Part shown: one piece after another, positions 46,301 to 58,335 of the stretch
Layout: each line of letters opens with the position of its first letter
Numbering within the stretch: the stretch's first letter is position 1
Origin: Tribonema minus
Lineage: Eukaryota; Sar; Xanthophyceae; Tribonematales; Tribonemataceae
Reading direction: 5' to 3'
DNA length: 64,000 nucleotides
Assembly: GCA_017506865.1 (NCBI GenBank)
Contig: JAFCMP010000555.1
Span: forward strand, 124,001 to 188,000
Program-made: the position numbers and the translations under genes
The notes under the pieces: generated by a model
What the model was told of the DNA's origin: nothing
Databases searched by the model: none
What the model saw: the letters and a program-made list of their open reading frames with translations, nothing else

Positions 46301-49300
46301 TGCATTGCACTTGTTTCATGGCGCAGGTCTAAGTGTGCTTCTACTTTTATTGAACTTTCATCATGCGTTGATACATAACTAGCAGTGCTTTAGAAATAAA
46401 AAAGACTCGGCTGCGTCAATCGAGCCCTGGCATAGGATGCTTCACCGCTCAGAACCCTGCATACAGTTGTGAACCAACTTCAACTCTGCTCAGCTAGAGT
46501 CACCTGTAGTGCCATGACAACACCAGCTGCAAGCCCTTGTTGCCATAGAGCGGTCATTTCCTGCCAGCTTGACATACTTCTGCAGGTGACTCTCATTTTC
46601 TGCACAAGCTCGTCCAAGCGCCAAACATGCCAAAATGGCGCAGCCGCCACTGTCGTCCGTGCTTAGTACAAGGCCAGGGCGCAACAAGGACCATCGTGCA
46701 GACTGCTGCTGTTGAAGTTGAAGCTGTGCTCCAGCGCAACGGTGCGAGTAGTGCGCATCATGGCTACATCTCAAAGCAGGCGAGCGCAGGCATGATAGAA
46801 TTGAAGTTGTGTCAGGTGCCTGCACGCACCGCTTTTTCGAATGTGAGCTTCACGTGCTCGCCCGGCATGCCCTTGCCCTCCAGCAGGCTCCTTCGCATTG
46901 CACTTGTTTCATGACGTAGGTGCAAGTGTGCTTCTACTTCTATTGAGCTTTCATGCACTGCAGGCATGTCCATGTTAAAGTTAAAGTTCACGGATCATGC
47001 CCACCCGCGCACCTTGACTTCAAACGTGAGATTCACGTTTTCGCCCGGCATGCCCTTGCCCTCGAGCAGGATGTGCTTGCCGTCGGGCAGTTCCTTCAGC
47101 TCAAAGCCCCTCTCGCGCAGGCGCGTCAGGGGGACCTTCGTGTCTGCAAGTGGGGGCGCCGTAAATGCCGGCCCAGCCGCACAAGACAAGGTAAATCAAG
47201 CAAGCGTGTTAGCAGCCCTCGGCGCGGAGGCACACACGCCGAGGGGGGAGGGGCACAACTATTGCAATGCATGACGTGAAGTCAAGTGTGTCAGCTACGT
47301 TGTTGGACGCTTCTGTCGCGTACCGCGGTACTTTTAATTGATTCTCGCATCAGGGGGACCTTGGTGTTGCGAGCAGGCACCGTAAACGCCGGCCCATTCG
47401 CACACAAAAGGTTAGCAGGCATGAGTTTTAGCAGCCCTTGGAGCCGAGGCACGCGCTGTGGGGTGAGGGGTAGGATCATCACACTGCACGATTTGAAAAA
47501 GTCAAGTCAAGTACCACCTTTGCTGTCGGACATATCTGTTATGTATCATGGGTGGGTATGATTGCCATCATTGTGTGACGCCCTTGCATGCCATAGGGAG
47601 GCCAACATCAGACCGCATTCCTTGGACTTCAGCAGTGAGAAGCTAGCTGCGTGTGAATGTAGCCACTTCCCGTCTGCCAGCGGGCGAGTCACAACTTCAG
47701 CATTATGTATTTTCAACGGAAGTCTGCAACGGCATCTGCGTGAGATGATATTTGAAGTACACTGGACGGGGGTTTTATCTGGTAGCAAGCTTGACATTCA
47801 TCGTATGGGCTTCTCCGCGCCCTAAGCAAGAGTTACTTTGCTAACATACGGGGTTCGTAATGTGACACGTGCAATGGTCCTGCCGATGGTGTACTCATGA
47901 TGTACTCATGATGTGCACATGATGTACTTGCAATGTACTCATGGACTTGTTTTCATACATGTAGGCCTCAGAGGGTGCTGGATGTCCAGACGTGCTCCGA
48001 ATCGGACGGTTCACATCTTGCAACAGCCTAGTCAGCGATAAAGTGTGCGCTTCGTCAACAAAAACGCCAGTTGCTGAGCACTGCACCAGTGGCCTCAGGG
48101 CGCACAGCTGTTACTGCAGAGCTGCGCAGCTCTTCCTGCAGCACACTGTTGCAGTCACAACCTGGTGCAACGCGGACGTACTACTGCCAGAGTCGCTGAT
48201 CATGACTTGCTAGCTGACAACAAGAAACGGCGCATTACTTGACGTTCATGCCATCTCGAACTTCAAGCGATCCACTGACGTGACTTTGAACGGTGCCCCT
48301 GTGGCGCCTGACGCTAACCTAACCCTACCTTTAACCCTAGCCCTGACCCTCAGCACAACGCCGCACCGGTCACTGCAGTAACGAAAGGCATCACTGGTAC
48401 TTCTCTACATGCGCATGAACACGCGCTTTCAAGGTATATTCATTACACACAATAAAGTGTACATGTGACACCCTTTTCTCTGCATGTGCATGCACACGCG
48501 CTTTCGAAGTAAATTCATTACATAGAAGTACAAACAACGAAGTGTACATGTTGGCGGCGGCAGCTTTTGAGTGGTCGTCATCAAGACACCTTCAGACCGT
48601 CACACGCCATGTACAGTGGATTCCGTACGGCAAGCTCAGATACCATTCATCTGCGCTTTTAAAAGCGCCCTGAGCAAGATTTATAAAAATGAAAAGTACG
48701 TGTAGACACTGACCTGCGCGACTCTGGCGCACCATGATCTGTGCGGCCATGTCTACATGGAGGGCGCCTGTGACACGTTCTGCAATTTATATTGCGCGGA
48801 CGCCATGACGCTGCTCGTGCATTCCACCACCGCTGATGCACTACTCCTTGTAGTGACCATGCTCTCTGAACAAACAATGAAGTGTAGGCATCATAAATAC
48901 AAGTCCATACGTACGTGTAGGCACTGACCTACGCGGCTCTGGCGCACCATGATCTGCGCGGCCAGCGCCTTGGGGAGCGAAGCGTTCCAGGATCTCACGC
49001 GCCGAAAGACGGTCGTCATACGCCCCGAAAAGTACGTCGTCAACATGCCGTACACGACCAGACCTGCGAAAAGGGACGAGGGAAAGTCACCGCACGCACA
49101 GGCGTAGTAGTGAAAAAAGTCAATGCGCGATGCAAGAAAGAGCGGATGAGCTTTGATACGCCTGCTTGGGTGCCAGGCATACCTCTGCATGCACATCAAC
49201 CCGCGCCTTTGAACAGGGAGGAAAGAGCAAAGAGGGAGAATCTCGGATCCCTGGAATCACTTGTGTCCTTGGAGGGCGAAACCATGCTGATGCATCAATT

Positions 49301-49631
49301 TTTGACACCAAAAGGAGATGTGTCCAGCAAGCTGCACAAGCACCCATGTGCGTCAGCGACGTTTAAATAAGCATGGACGACGGACTTGTGTAACCACACC
49401 ATCACCTGCACCCATAGCCACTACGGAGTCGAGCAGCACTCGGTTGCAGACGGGCAGATCTCGGTGTTTCTCAGGGTGCTCCTCGCTGGACTTTGGCTCC
49501 TGATTCGGCGCCGCCAAGGCCACGCATGGCGAGCCTGCCAGCACGCAAGCGAACGCGATGCCACCTGCACGTCCCAACCTGTACTGCTTTGCTACGGACC
49601 TGACTCCCATGGCGGCAGCCATGCGCAACAT
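43356..49631 (-). CDS. Unrecognised membrane-anchored protein, copy A
   Basis: Six exons are supported on the minus strand: 49406-49631, 48929-49063, 47013-47143, 44819-44892, 43738-43892 and 43356-43479 (TGA). Phases agree at every join except between the third and fourth, where an exon of length 1 mod 3 is missing; 46504-46579 (76 bp) would fit but is weak. The start was chosen because both copies share ATG TTG CGC ATG. The N-terminus has a basic stretch and a hydrophobic segment (IAFACVLAGSPCVALAA), a charged linker, then a second hydrophobic stretch (LVVYGMLTTYF), so an organelle membrane protein is possible. Later parts include LTRLRERGFELKELPDGKHI, DVSIVMTVEKGAEALGFDL, a segment rich in Arg and Asp, and TYAELKAASKEQQKDLQWIH. 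I do not recognise the family. The MULE lies about 150 bp past the stop. Confidence 0.7.
44505..45075 (-). repeat. Echoes around copy A exon DVSIVMTVEKG
   Basis: A downstream echo of the donor edge lies at about 44510-44570 (gtagcgttgctgaggttgaagcccagcgc) and an upstream echo of the acceptor edge at about 45040-45072 (cacgatgttgatgtctgcgcgcag). Copy B has two donor-edge echoes, about 52780-52830 and 52905-52960. Confidence 0.75.
46815..47410 (-). repeat. Echoes around copy A exon KELPDGKHILLEGKG
   Basis: The real exon is 47013-47143. A donor-edge echo at about 46820-46885 encodes LLEGKGMPGEHVKLTFEKA and ends at an intact gtgcgt. It is closer to copy B's exon end than to copy A's own, suggesting mixing between echo and exon. 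An acceptor-edge echo at about 47345-47400 repeats cagggggaccttggtgttgcgag. Confidence 0.75.
48556..48700 (-). repeat. Dispersed repeat, member 2 (inverted)
   Basis: The reverse complement matches 7531-7655 and 57264-57393. The centre holds a perfect palindrome GCGCTTTTAAAAGCGC at about 48652-48667. It lies next to the exon 2 echo of copy A (about 48706-48760), the same place as in copy B, but in the opposite orientation. Confidence 0.7.
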
Positions 49632-51935
49632 TACACTTCGCAAAGTTTAGTCTAAACCGCGAACTCAAACGTTCGTTCCCTTTACGTGACGCCAATGCAG
49701 AGGGTTCCGACGCCCTCCGTCGCCGTTGATTGCTGCTGCCGTATTTTGAGGTCCACGGCAGCACAGCTGTAGAGCAGAGCCGGCTTGTTAAATGGTTCAG
49801 TTTATTCTGCCTTTTATTCTTGACCGTTCTCGAAGCCAAAACGAGCTTAATACTTCCCAGGCGTGCCCGTACACAGCTCCATATGATGCACAGGCCAAGA
49901 CATACACAGCACTGTTGAGAGGCAGGGCAAAAGCGCTGTGGCAGAGGGTGGGATGCTCTTTTGATCAACATTCATAGACATGTGGCAGCGACTCGAGCAA
50001 GCAATCATAGTCTAGAGGCAACCATGACAGCACGAAGAGAACTTCAGAACACTTGGCAAGCCTGATGGATGTGTGTGAAACCACTGCGGGTCGCATATGA
50101 CACGCGCAACCCGCGATGGCGCCTCCTCATCTCCAGTTTGATCTGCTTTCTGTTGATAACCTCATGAAGGCAACGCCGCCGCAATGCACCAGTATTCTCC
50201 TTGCTTGCCAGTGGACCTCCGGTGTGCCAGAACACCCCGCATTTCAAAACATTTCTGATAGAGCTGTAGCCCACGCATGGGCAGGAAAGGCACGCACAAA
50301 CATTCGAGATCGAAGAAATTCGGTTTCAGAGGCGGATTGCCTCAACTCCAGGGACCACTTGTTCAGATTTCCGCGACCAAGCTGGCTTCAACATGCAATG
50401 CACGACGGTTCACCGGCAAACCAAAACCTGATTAGGCCTAAGCACAGACGAATGCTGGGGCGAATGCTCATCACTTTTTGTGCTGTATGTACGAGGGTTC
50501 CACAGACAAACTGAAGCAGGCACGGTGTTTGGTACAACACGAGGCGGGGTGTGGCGCGCAAGCCTTGCATGCTACATTCAACAAAGAACCAGGTCAACAA
50601 CCATACAGCAGAGCTTTTGCACAGCCCCAAGCGGAACATGACAAAAGCATCACATCAACGCACCAGGTGTTGGTCCTGTAGCTGTGCAGGCAGACAAAGG
50701 CAGGCGATGTCACATTGCAAGCAAGGAGCAACAGACCTCGCACTGACGCGCCGCGCAGTGGGTAGGTAGGTATAGAAGTGATCATCAGTGCGCATTGAGA
50801 CAATTTCAAGGTGTTCACAAAATGCTACTTCGAAGTATGTATTCTGGTAGCTGGACATCCACCATCTGGTCCTGATCGCGAGAATCAGTGAAAGTTAACT
50901 GTGTTCTGTGAGCTACATAGTTGTTGGCGGTGCTCAGCGTCATGTCATCACAGTGCTCAGCTCCCGCTCAACTGCTTTTTTGCGCCCCAAGCGAGAATGA
51001 CAAGAAGCACGGATGGCGAATTCTCCCCTGCAGCTGATGGTGTTACGGGTGCACGCACCCTTTTGACGGCATTTAACATGCCAGCACCACAGCATGTGAC
51101 ATAAACGTATGCTAGCAATAGCGAAGCCCTATCAGGTACATGGCCGGACCAGCACCACTGCTGTTGATGCCAAATCAAAACAGTTGAGATGTGCAGGAAG
51201 CTAAGTAGCTTTCTTAGTCAAATTGCCAGGGTAATAACGCACAGAGCGCAGGACACATTGTATGTGCACCATCATAATCATTGTAGACGCGCTTTCGTGG
51301 CGCAGTGCCCATTCCCCCTCCCGACCCCTTCCTGCTGACTTTCCTTGACACCTTCAAGTGCCTACATGTACTTTTTACATGTACATGATGCGTACGCCGT
51401 CAAACTACAGCACCTGAGGCCTTCCATGCGGCCCAGGCTAGAATGCAGCATATCAACAGAGCATCAAGCAATGCGTTCTCCTTGCGACTTCAGGGGCGGC
51501 TCCCATCCCCTACTTGAAGTACTACTAGTAGGTAGTCACCATTTTGGTCGGTCACTTACATGCGAGCCGCCCCTACTCCAATCTGAAGTGGTGACCACTT
51601 CGGTCAGTCATGCACTGTGCCTCACCACTTGCAAGTGGGAGCACTGCTGCAATTTACGACGATCGGACATTGCCAATTGAAGCCTTAGCTCTGCCTTTAG
51701 ACCAGGCATAACAGTGGTCATGCAACCCTGACGCCTGGCACCTTGCACCATCAGGGTTGTCGTCATGTCCCCCCCCCACCCCAACCCCCAACCCGCTGCG
51801 CTTTTGTGGCCACCTTTGGTCATGGAGTCTGCCATGTACTCTAGTACCAGACAGTACAATGCTGAGCGCTGCTTAATGAAAGTTGAACTTCATCGACGGA
51901 GCGTTACCACTAACTGGCTACAGGCAGATCAAGAG
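49632..51935. other. Stretch between gene copies A and B
   Basis: It holds the 5' flank of copy A (49632-50200) and the 3' flank of copy B (50200-51935), both recognisable by alignment with 58336-58940 and with 32735-34082 plus 43202-43355. No further gene is supported. Confidence 0.55.
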
Positions 51936-54900
51936 TCACTTGCCAATGACAAACCCCTGCACTTTGTGAATCCACTGCAGGTCCTTCTGCTGCTCCTTGC
52001 TGGCCGCTTTTAGCTCGGCGTACGTGCGTACGATTTTGATGAGGCCCTTGTTGATGCCCCTGCGGATGGGGGAGTAGGGGGATTTGTGGGGAGGGGGGCG
52101 ACATTGTGAGGCACTACGCCAGTCCGCATGTGTTTGAAGCGCCAACTTAAATATCAAACATTGTTGAAAAGAACTCGCGGGTCTCATTCATACAAGCATG
52201 CCTGGCACATTTTTGCCCAAGGTGACACATAGCGTCTTGGTTCGGGAACTTGAAAGCAGCAGAGGAGAACGAGCCTGCTGCATTGTGTGTTCAGGCGCGC
52301 TGACCTCTCGCGCAGGTAGGCGTCAAAACCGTCGCACAGCTGCGTGTCCATCCCACGGTAGTAGCGCGAATTCTCGCCCACAGTGACCGCATAGTTCAAG
52401 TCTGACGTGCCCGCGGCGGGGATCGGTGCTGTCAGGAGCGCGACTCTGCGCAGCTCGACCTGGGTGCGGCAAAACAAAGACGCCAGAAGCGACCGTGGAG
52501 CGTTGTCATAGGGGCGGAGCGTTGTCACGAGAAGTAGTTCGGCAAAGAGTACACAGCCGTCTTCTGGGGTGTGACCGTGGTGTTCACCTTTTCAGGCGCT
52601 GCGCTTGAAGCGCAGAGCTGACGCCGGCCGTATCGACGCATCAGAGCTGTCCAGGAGGGTATCTGCTGGTGCGTTGTACGGGCGGTCGCTACATGGTTGC
52701 TCTTGAACCTGCACACGAGCGCCGGGAACCGTCAACCAGTGGCTCACAACGCACAATGTACTTCAAGATTGAAGTGCCTCGTGTGCAGTAGCGTCGAGGT
52801 TGGCGCCCAGCGCCTCGCAGCCGTGCTGACGCATGTGTAGTGCCGACTTGCTTTCATGCGCTCAGGTGATGTCGACGATGTACTTTAAAGTTGAAGTCAT
52901 GATTTTGCTGGTGCCTTGTGTTTAGGGGCGCTGAGGTTGATGCCCAGCGCCTCGCTACTGTGTTCGCCCATGTGTAGTGTTGACGTGCTTGCATGCGCGG
53001 CTATATGCGCTTTGGCATTGTCGATACAACATGCACAGCACATCTCGGCATCTGTGAGGGACTGACATTGTATCGACACCTGTAAGACACTGATGTTGTG
53101 TCAATACAACAAGCGCATCGCATGTTGTTGTTGTTCTCGGTACCTGTACGAATCTGCTATTGTATCGACAACACCGCCGCACCCCGGTCCGGCAATCAAA
53201 TTGATGCAATGGCGACGCTCACCTCGTGTTTAGTAGCGTTGAGGCTGAAGCCGAGCGCCTCGCCCCCCTTCTCCACCGTCATCAAGATGCTGACATCTGC
53301 AAGCACGAGCGGCGAAGCCTGCTCAGCAGTACACCGGGCAGATTGACGAGGACTTCGAGGGGGGGAGACGCCATGTGGCGATATCGTTTAGAAGTGATCG
53401 GCAATGCGCATTGAGGCAAGGTGCTCACAAGGACACAGGTACAGTAGAATCTGTTTTGAAAAACCACGGACATCCACCATCTGGGCGTTTTTGAGCCCTG
53501 AGCAAGAACTAATAAAGAGTTGGCCAAAAACTTTTTAAGAGTTCACTGGCAGCTGTTGCATATGATGCGCCTCTGGCAAGTGAAATGTTTAAGCAGGACA
53601 GTTGGCATCAGATTTGGCTGAGACGTGGGGGGCGAACGAGGCTGTGATAGAGGGCAAACGCTTGTGAATATGATTCTTGGCCGTCATCGCGATGCGGACG
53701 TCTGCGCGCACATTAACGCTCGCAGAAAGAGTTGCGTACTGAGCTGAAGTACGGAAGGAGAGTCACATCTGACAGGGTATGGAAACCTCCTACACTGCAT
53801 TGCACGTGCTTGCGTGCCTACTCAAGCTCTCAGCATATTGTGAGTTGACACGACTTTTGCACAGTGAAAAGGTCTTTTGCAGCTCATCCTGTCCTCAACC
53901 TGCTCGAATGCTGTTCTGTACTTCTGCAGCCATTCCACCTTGCATGCCCTGCTCCAGGGCGATGACGTAGGTAGTTGCACCAACATCCGAGTAATGGAAG
54001 GGGGGGGGGGGGGGGGAGGGGGGGCGACAGGTCAATCTGCAGCTCCTGGAGAGGCGCCCGTGCAGATAATGTTCAACTGCGGTTGAGCACTGTGCATTAT
54101 GCTTACAGTACGTCGTTTTGTGACAACACAACGCCAATTGTGGTGATGATTTGGCCCCTTTTTGCGCTGTGCCCTGCGAGTCGCGCGAGATTCGTGCTTC
54201 GTGCCGCATCTGAACCTGCGCTGCACCCCAGAATCTTGCACACCATTGCATAGCCATCGATTGTGCTGTGCCCAACCCTAACCCTCCCGCTGAGTTACCC
54301 GCATGTGGCTGGTCAAACACCAGCGCAAGCAACGGCACCTTATGCTCGCAGGATTACGCATGTTTGAAGGGTATGTATGCTTGGCCCGGCAGGTGGGCAC
54401 TCCCTGCAACTCGCACTTCAAGAAGCAACAGCTTCAAGAACTTGAATGTGTTGTCATTGCAGTACTGCTGCAGGTCTACAACCCTCATGTACCGGCAACT
54501 CATGCGCTTGAGGCCCCAAGTCAGGCCGGCGTATCTACGCTGCATGCAGCCATGCGCCTCTCAGTCACACCCAAGTACTCTATTTACTTCCGCTTCAGGG
54601 GCGGAAACCCTTGAAGTACCTGAGAAACGACAACGTTCGAGCAGCATAGCAACCCACTCGGCCGTGTGTTCTTGAAGATGGCTTACCTGATCTGGCCAAG
54701 TCCTGTACTTCAATTTGCGGGTGCGGAGACGCCACCATTGGCGGAGTATGCGGACGGAGGCAGCATGGGCACGCGCAATGCAAACATTAGCATGGCTCGT
54801 GTGCTTGCACAGTAATATACATATGAATGAATTTGGACATGGCACCAGAAGGGACAGCACGCACAGTTCAGCAAAACTCATGTGCGTGCATTAGCACAGC

Positions 54901-57900
54901 TCATGAGCTTGCACTGTAGTATTCATGCTCCCTCATGCATGTAAACATAGCACCAGCAGGGATAGCACGCATATTGAACACGTCAGCAAGTTCGTGTGCT
55001 TGCATTTGCAAGGCACCATAAATATACCAAGTGTGCATCTGTACGTGAGCCGCAAGCACGTAAATACGCAACGGTCCTGCTGTGGCTACAAGGGCCAGAT
55101 GTCAGTTGGATACTTCTACGTATGAACAAATTGTTTGCCAGTACTGCATTTGCACGCACGGCAACCGTCCATTCTCCACGACGAGCTCCTCTGCATTGCA
55201 CATGTTTCATGACCTAGGTGTAAGTGGGCTTCTACATTTCATTGGCAGTTCATCATGTGTCAAAAACTAGCAGCGCTTTAGTGGAGAAAAGAAACATTCC
55301 GTTCAGAGCCAGCGCCCGGTATCCAATGAGCCAACCTCAATTCTGGTCAGTTACAGTTGTGTCCTGCAAAGGCCATCAAAACAGTTTTGAACACGCCATC
55401 AGCATATGTGTCCATGGAATAGGCATTAATTGCCAGCTTTGATACCCTCCTGCAGGTGACTCTCCATTCCTGTAGCAGCTCTCGTCAGAGCACCAAACGC
55501 CTATTGAGACGCCGCAATAGCCACTGTCGTGTGTGGCTGGTATACCGCCTTGATTCAACAAAGAGCGTCATGCATTCTGTGCGGCATGATTTGCGCTCAA
55601 GATGCATGGACACAGCGCCAGCCAAGCCGTTGGAGTTGAAGTTGCTCCAGCGAAGGTGTGAAAGCAGTGCGCATCATGGCTTCGTCTCAACGCAGGCAAG
55701 CATGGGCATGTTGAAACTGCAGCTGTGTCGGGTGACTGCGCACCTCCTTCTCGAATGTGAGCTTCATGTGTTCGCCAGGCATGCCCTTGCCCTCTAGCAG
55801 GATGTGCTTGCCATCGGGCAGTTCCTTCAGCTCAAAGCCGCTATCGCGCAGGCGCGTCAGGGAGACCTTCGTGTCTGCGGGTGGGCGCCGTCAATGTTGG
55901 CACAATCGCTTAAGAAAAGGTGATTTAAGCAAGCATGTTGGCAGCATCGGCGCGGAGGCATGTGCTGAGGGGTGTCAGGGGTACATGGCATAATTACAAT
56001 GCATAACGTGAACAAGTCAAGTGTGTCAGCTTTGTTGTCGGATGTTTCTGTCGCGTACGACGGGTGCTGTTAGTAGGTATGATCGCCGTCATTGTGTGAC
56101 GATCTCGCATGCGGTAGGGAGGCCAACATCATACTGCATTCCTCGGACTTGAGCGGGTGAGCAGCCGCATGCGAAATGTAGCTGCTGCCCGTCTGCGAGC
56201 GGGCGCGTCACGCCGCAACTCAATCTTCAGCATTGTGTGCTGTCAACGAAGGCCTGCAACGGCATCTGCGTGAGATGATGCTCGAAGTATACTGGACAGG
56301 GGTTTCAACTCTGGTAGCAAGCTTGACATTCATAGTATGGGCTACTTTGCGCCCTAAACAAGACGTGTTTGAAATATTACAGGGCTCATGACGTGACGCT
56401 AGACGTGCCAACGGTATGCCCATGATGTGCTGATGATATTCGCACGATGCACTCGTGGTGTTCACATGATGTACTCGTGATGTACTCATGGGCTTCTATA
56501 TAGGCACTGAGGTGTGCCGGATGTCCACGTGTGCGCCAAGGATTCACATCTTGCAACAGCCTAGTCAGCGAAAAAGTGTGCACGTCAACAACAAAAACGC
56601 CAATTACTGAGCGCTGCACTGGTGGCCTCAGGGCGCACAGCGGTCACTGCAGAGCTGCGCAGCTCTTCCTGCAGCACACTGCTGCGGGCACGACCTGGTG
56701 CAACGCGGGGGCGATACATGTACTGCTGCCAGAGTCGCTGAACATGACTTGCTAGCTGACAAAAAGAAACGGGGCATTACTTGACGTTCATGCGATCTCC
56801 AACTTCATGTGCTGGGGAAGCTTCCACTGGCGTGACTTTGAACAGTGCCCCTGTGGCGCCCGACGCTAACCTAACCCTAACCCTAGCCCTAGCCCTAACC
56901 CTCAGCACATAGCTGCGCTGGTCACTGCAGTAGCCAGCCGGAAGGCATCACTGCTACTTCTCTACATGCGCATAGACACACGCTGTAAAAGCATGTTTAT
57001 CACAAACAATGAGGTGTGCATAGAAGCGCTACTTCTCTACATGCGCGTGCACAGATGCCTTCGAAGTGTATTCATTGCTAAAACGCTTGCACACAGAAGT
57101 CTTTTGACTACTGCGAATGTGATGGCACTGTTTGATTCGTGGCCAATGACTGCAACAGCGGCGACCAAGGTTATTGGTAGCAGGCACTTGCGGCTAACCG
57201 CTCCTTGTCACCTAGGGCTCTACGATCTTTTGATTCGTTTCCATTGCGAACAATGACGTGTAGGTTTTATTAGTTCTCGCACAGGGCATGAAAAAAGCCC
57301 AGGTGAATGGTATCTAACTTGACGCTTGCTGTACGGAATCTACATGTCGTGTGACAGCCTGAAAGTGTCTCAATGGCAACCACTCAAACGACGTGTACTA
57401 CATGTGGACACTGACCTACAGTACACGACTCTGGCGCACCATTATCTGCGCGGCCATGTCTGCATTGAGGGCGTCCGTGACACGTTCTGCGATTGCGCGG
57501 ACGCCTTGACGCTGCACCTTGAGGCAGGCGGGTTACCTGCTCGTGCATTCCGCCACCGCTTCTGCACTACTCCTCGTAGTGACCACGGTCTCCGAACAAA
57601 CAATCAAGTGTACGTGTAGGCACTGACCTACGCGGCTCTGGCGCACCATTATCTGCGCGGCCAGCGCCTTGGGCAGCGAAGCGTTCCAGGCTCTCGCGCG
57701 CCCAGAGACGGTTCTCATACGCTCCGGAAAGCACATCATCAGCATGCTGTACACGAACAGACCTGCGGAAGGGGCGAGGGAAAGTCACCGCACGAAGCCG
57801 CAGGCGCAGCGCACGTCAACGTCAATACGCGGTGCAGGAAAGGGCGGATGAGCTTTGATACGTACATGCCTGCTTCGGTGCCTGGCACGCCTCTGCATGC

Positions 57901-58335
57901 ATCTCAGCCCGCGCCTGTGAGCAGTGAGGAGAGAGCAAAAAGGGAGAGTCCCAGTTCGCTGGAATCACTCTGTGCCCTTGGGGGCGAAACCATCAAGTTG
58001 TGACACCCAAAAGGAGACGCGTCCAGCAAGCTGCACAAGCACCCATGCATGCGTCAGCGGCATTTAAATAAACATCAGCGCGGGACTTGCGAAACCACAT
58101 CATCACCTGCGCCTATAGCCAGAAGGGGGTCGGCCACAGGGTTGTAGGCGGGCACATGTCGGTGTTTCTCTTTGCGACGCTGCTCCTCGCTGGACTTTGG
58201 CTCCTGTTTCGGCGCCGCCAGGGCCACGCATGGCGAGCCTGCCAGCAAGCAAGCGAACGCTATGCCACCTGCACGTCCCATCCAGTACTGTTTAGCTACG
58301 GACCTGACTCCCATCGGGGCAGCCATGCGCAACAT
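51936..58335 (-). CDS. Unrecognised membrane-anchored protein, copy B
   Basis: This is the paralogue of 43356-49631. Exons: 58107-58335, 57628-57762, 55744-55874, 53223-53296, 52305-52459 and 51936-52059 (TGA). Five exon lengths equal those of copy A; exon 1 is 3 bases longer through two in-frame indels. All six frames are open and residues are largely conserved (for example AWNASLPKALAAQIMVRQSRV, ELPDGKHILLEGKGMPGE, SILMTVEKGGEALGF, TYAELKAASKEQQKDLQWIH). That argues for function after duplication while the introns drifted. The region matching the candidate extra exon of copy A has a stop here, so either that exon is wrong or copy B is impaired. Confidence 0.68.
57264..57393 (+). repeat. Dispersed repeat, member 3
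   Basis: It matches 7531-7655 on the same strand and lies next to the exon 2 echo of copy B (about 57410-57470, cactgacctac and gactctggcgcaccattatctgcgcggccatg). The preceding stretch 57160-57250 matches 22626-22720. Confidence 0.72.

Larger units (their letters stand above)
32735..50200. repeat. Segmental duplication, unit A (interrupted by the MULE)
   Basis: The unit aligns head to tail with 50200-58940. The left edge is near 32735-32765 (gctgtagcccccgctaggcaggaaaggc; unit B 50262 gctgtagcccacgcatgggcaggaaaggc). The right edge is near 50195 (gcaccagtattct; unit B 58935 gcaccagtattgt). Without the 9119-bp transposon the unit is about 8.3 kb, close to the 8.7 kb of unit B. Divergence is considerable in introns and low in coding exons. 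Confidence 0.85.
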
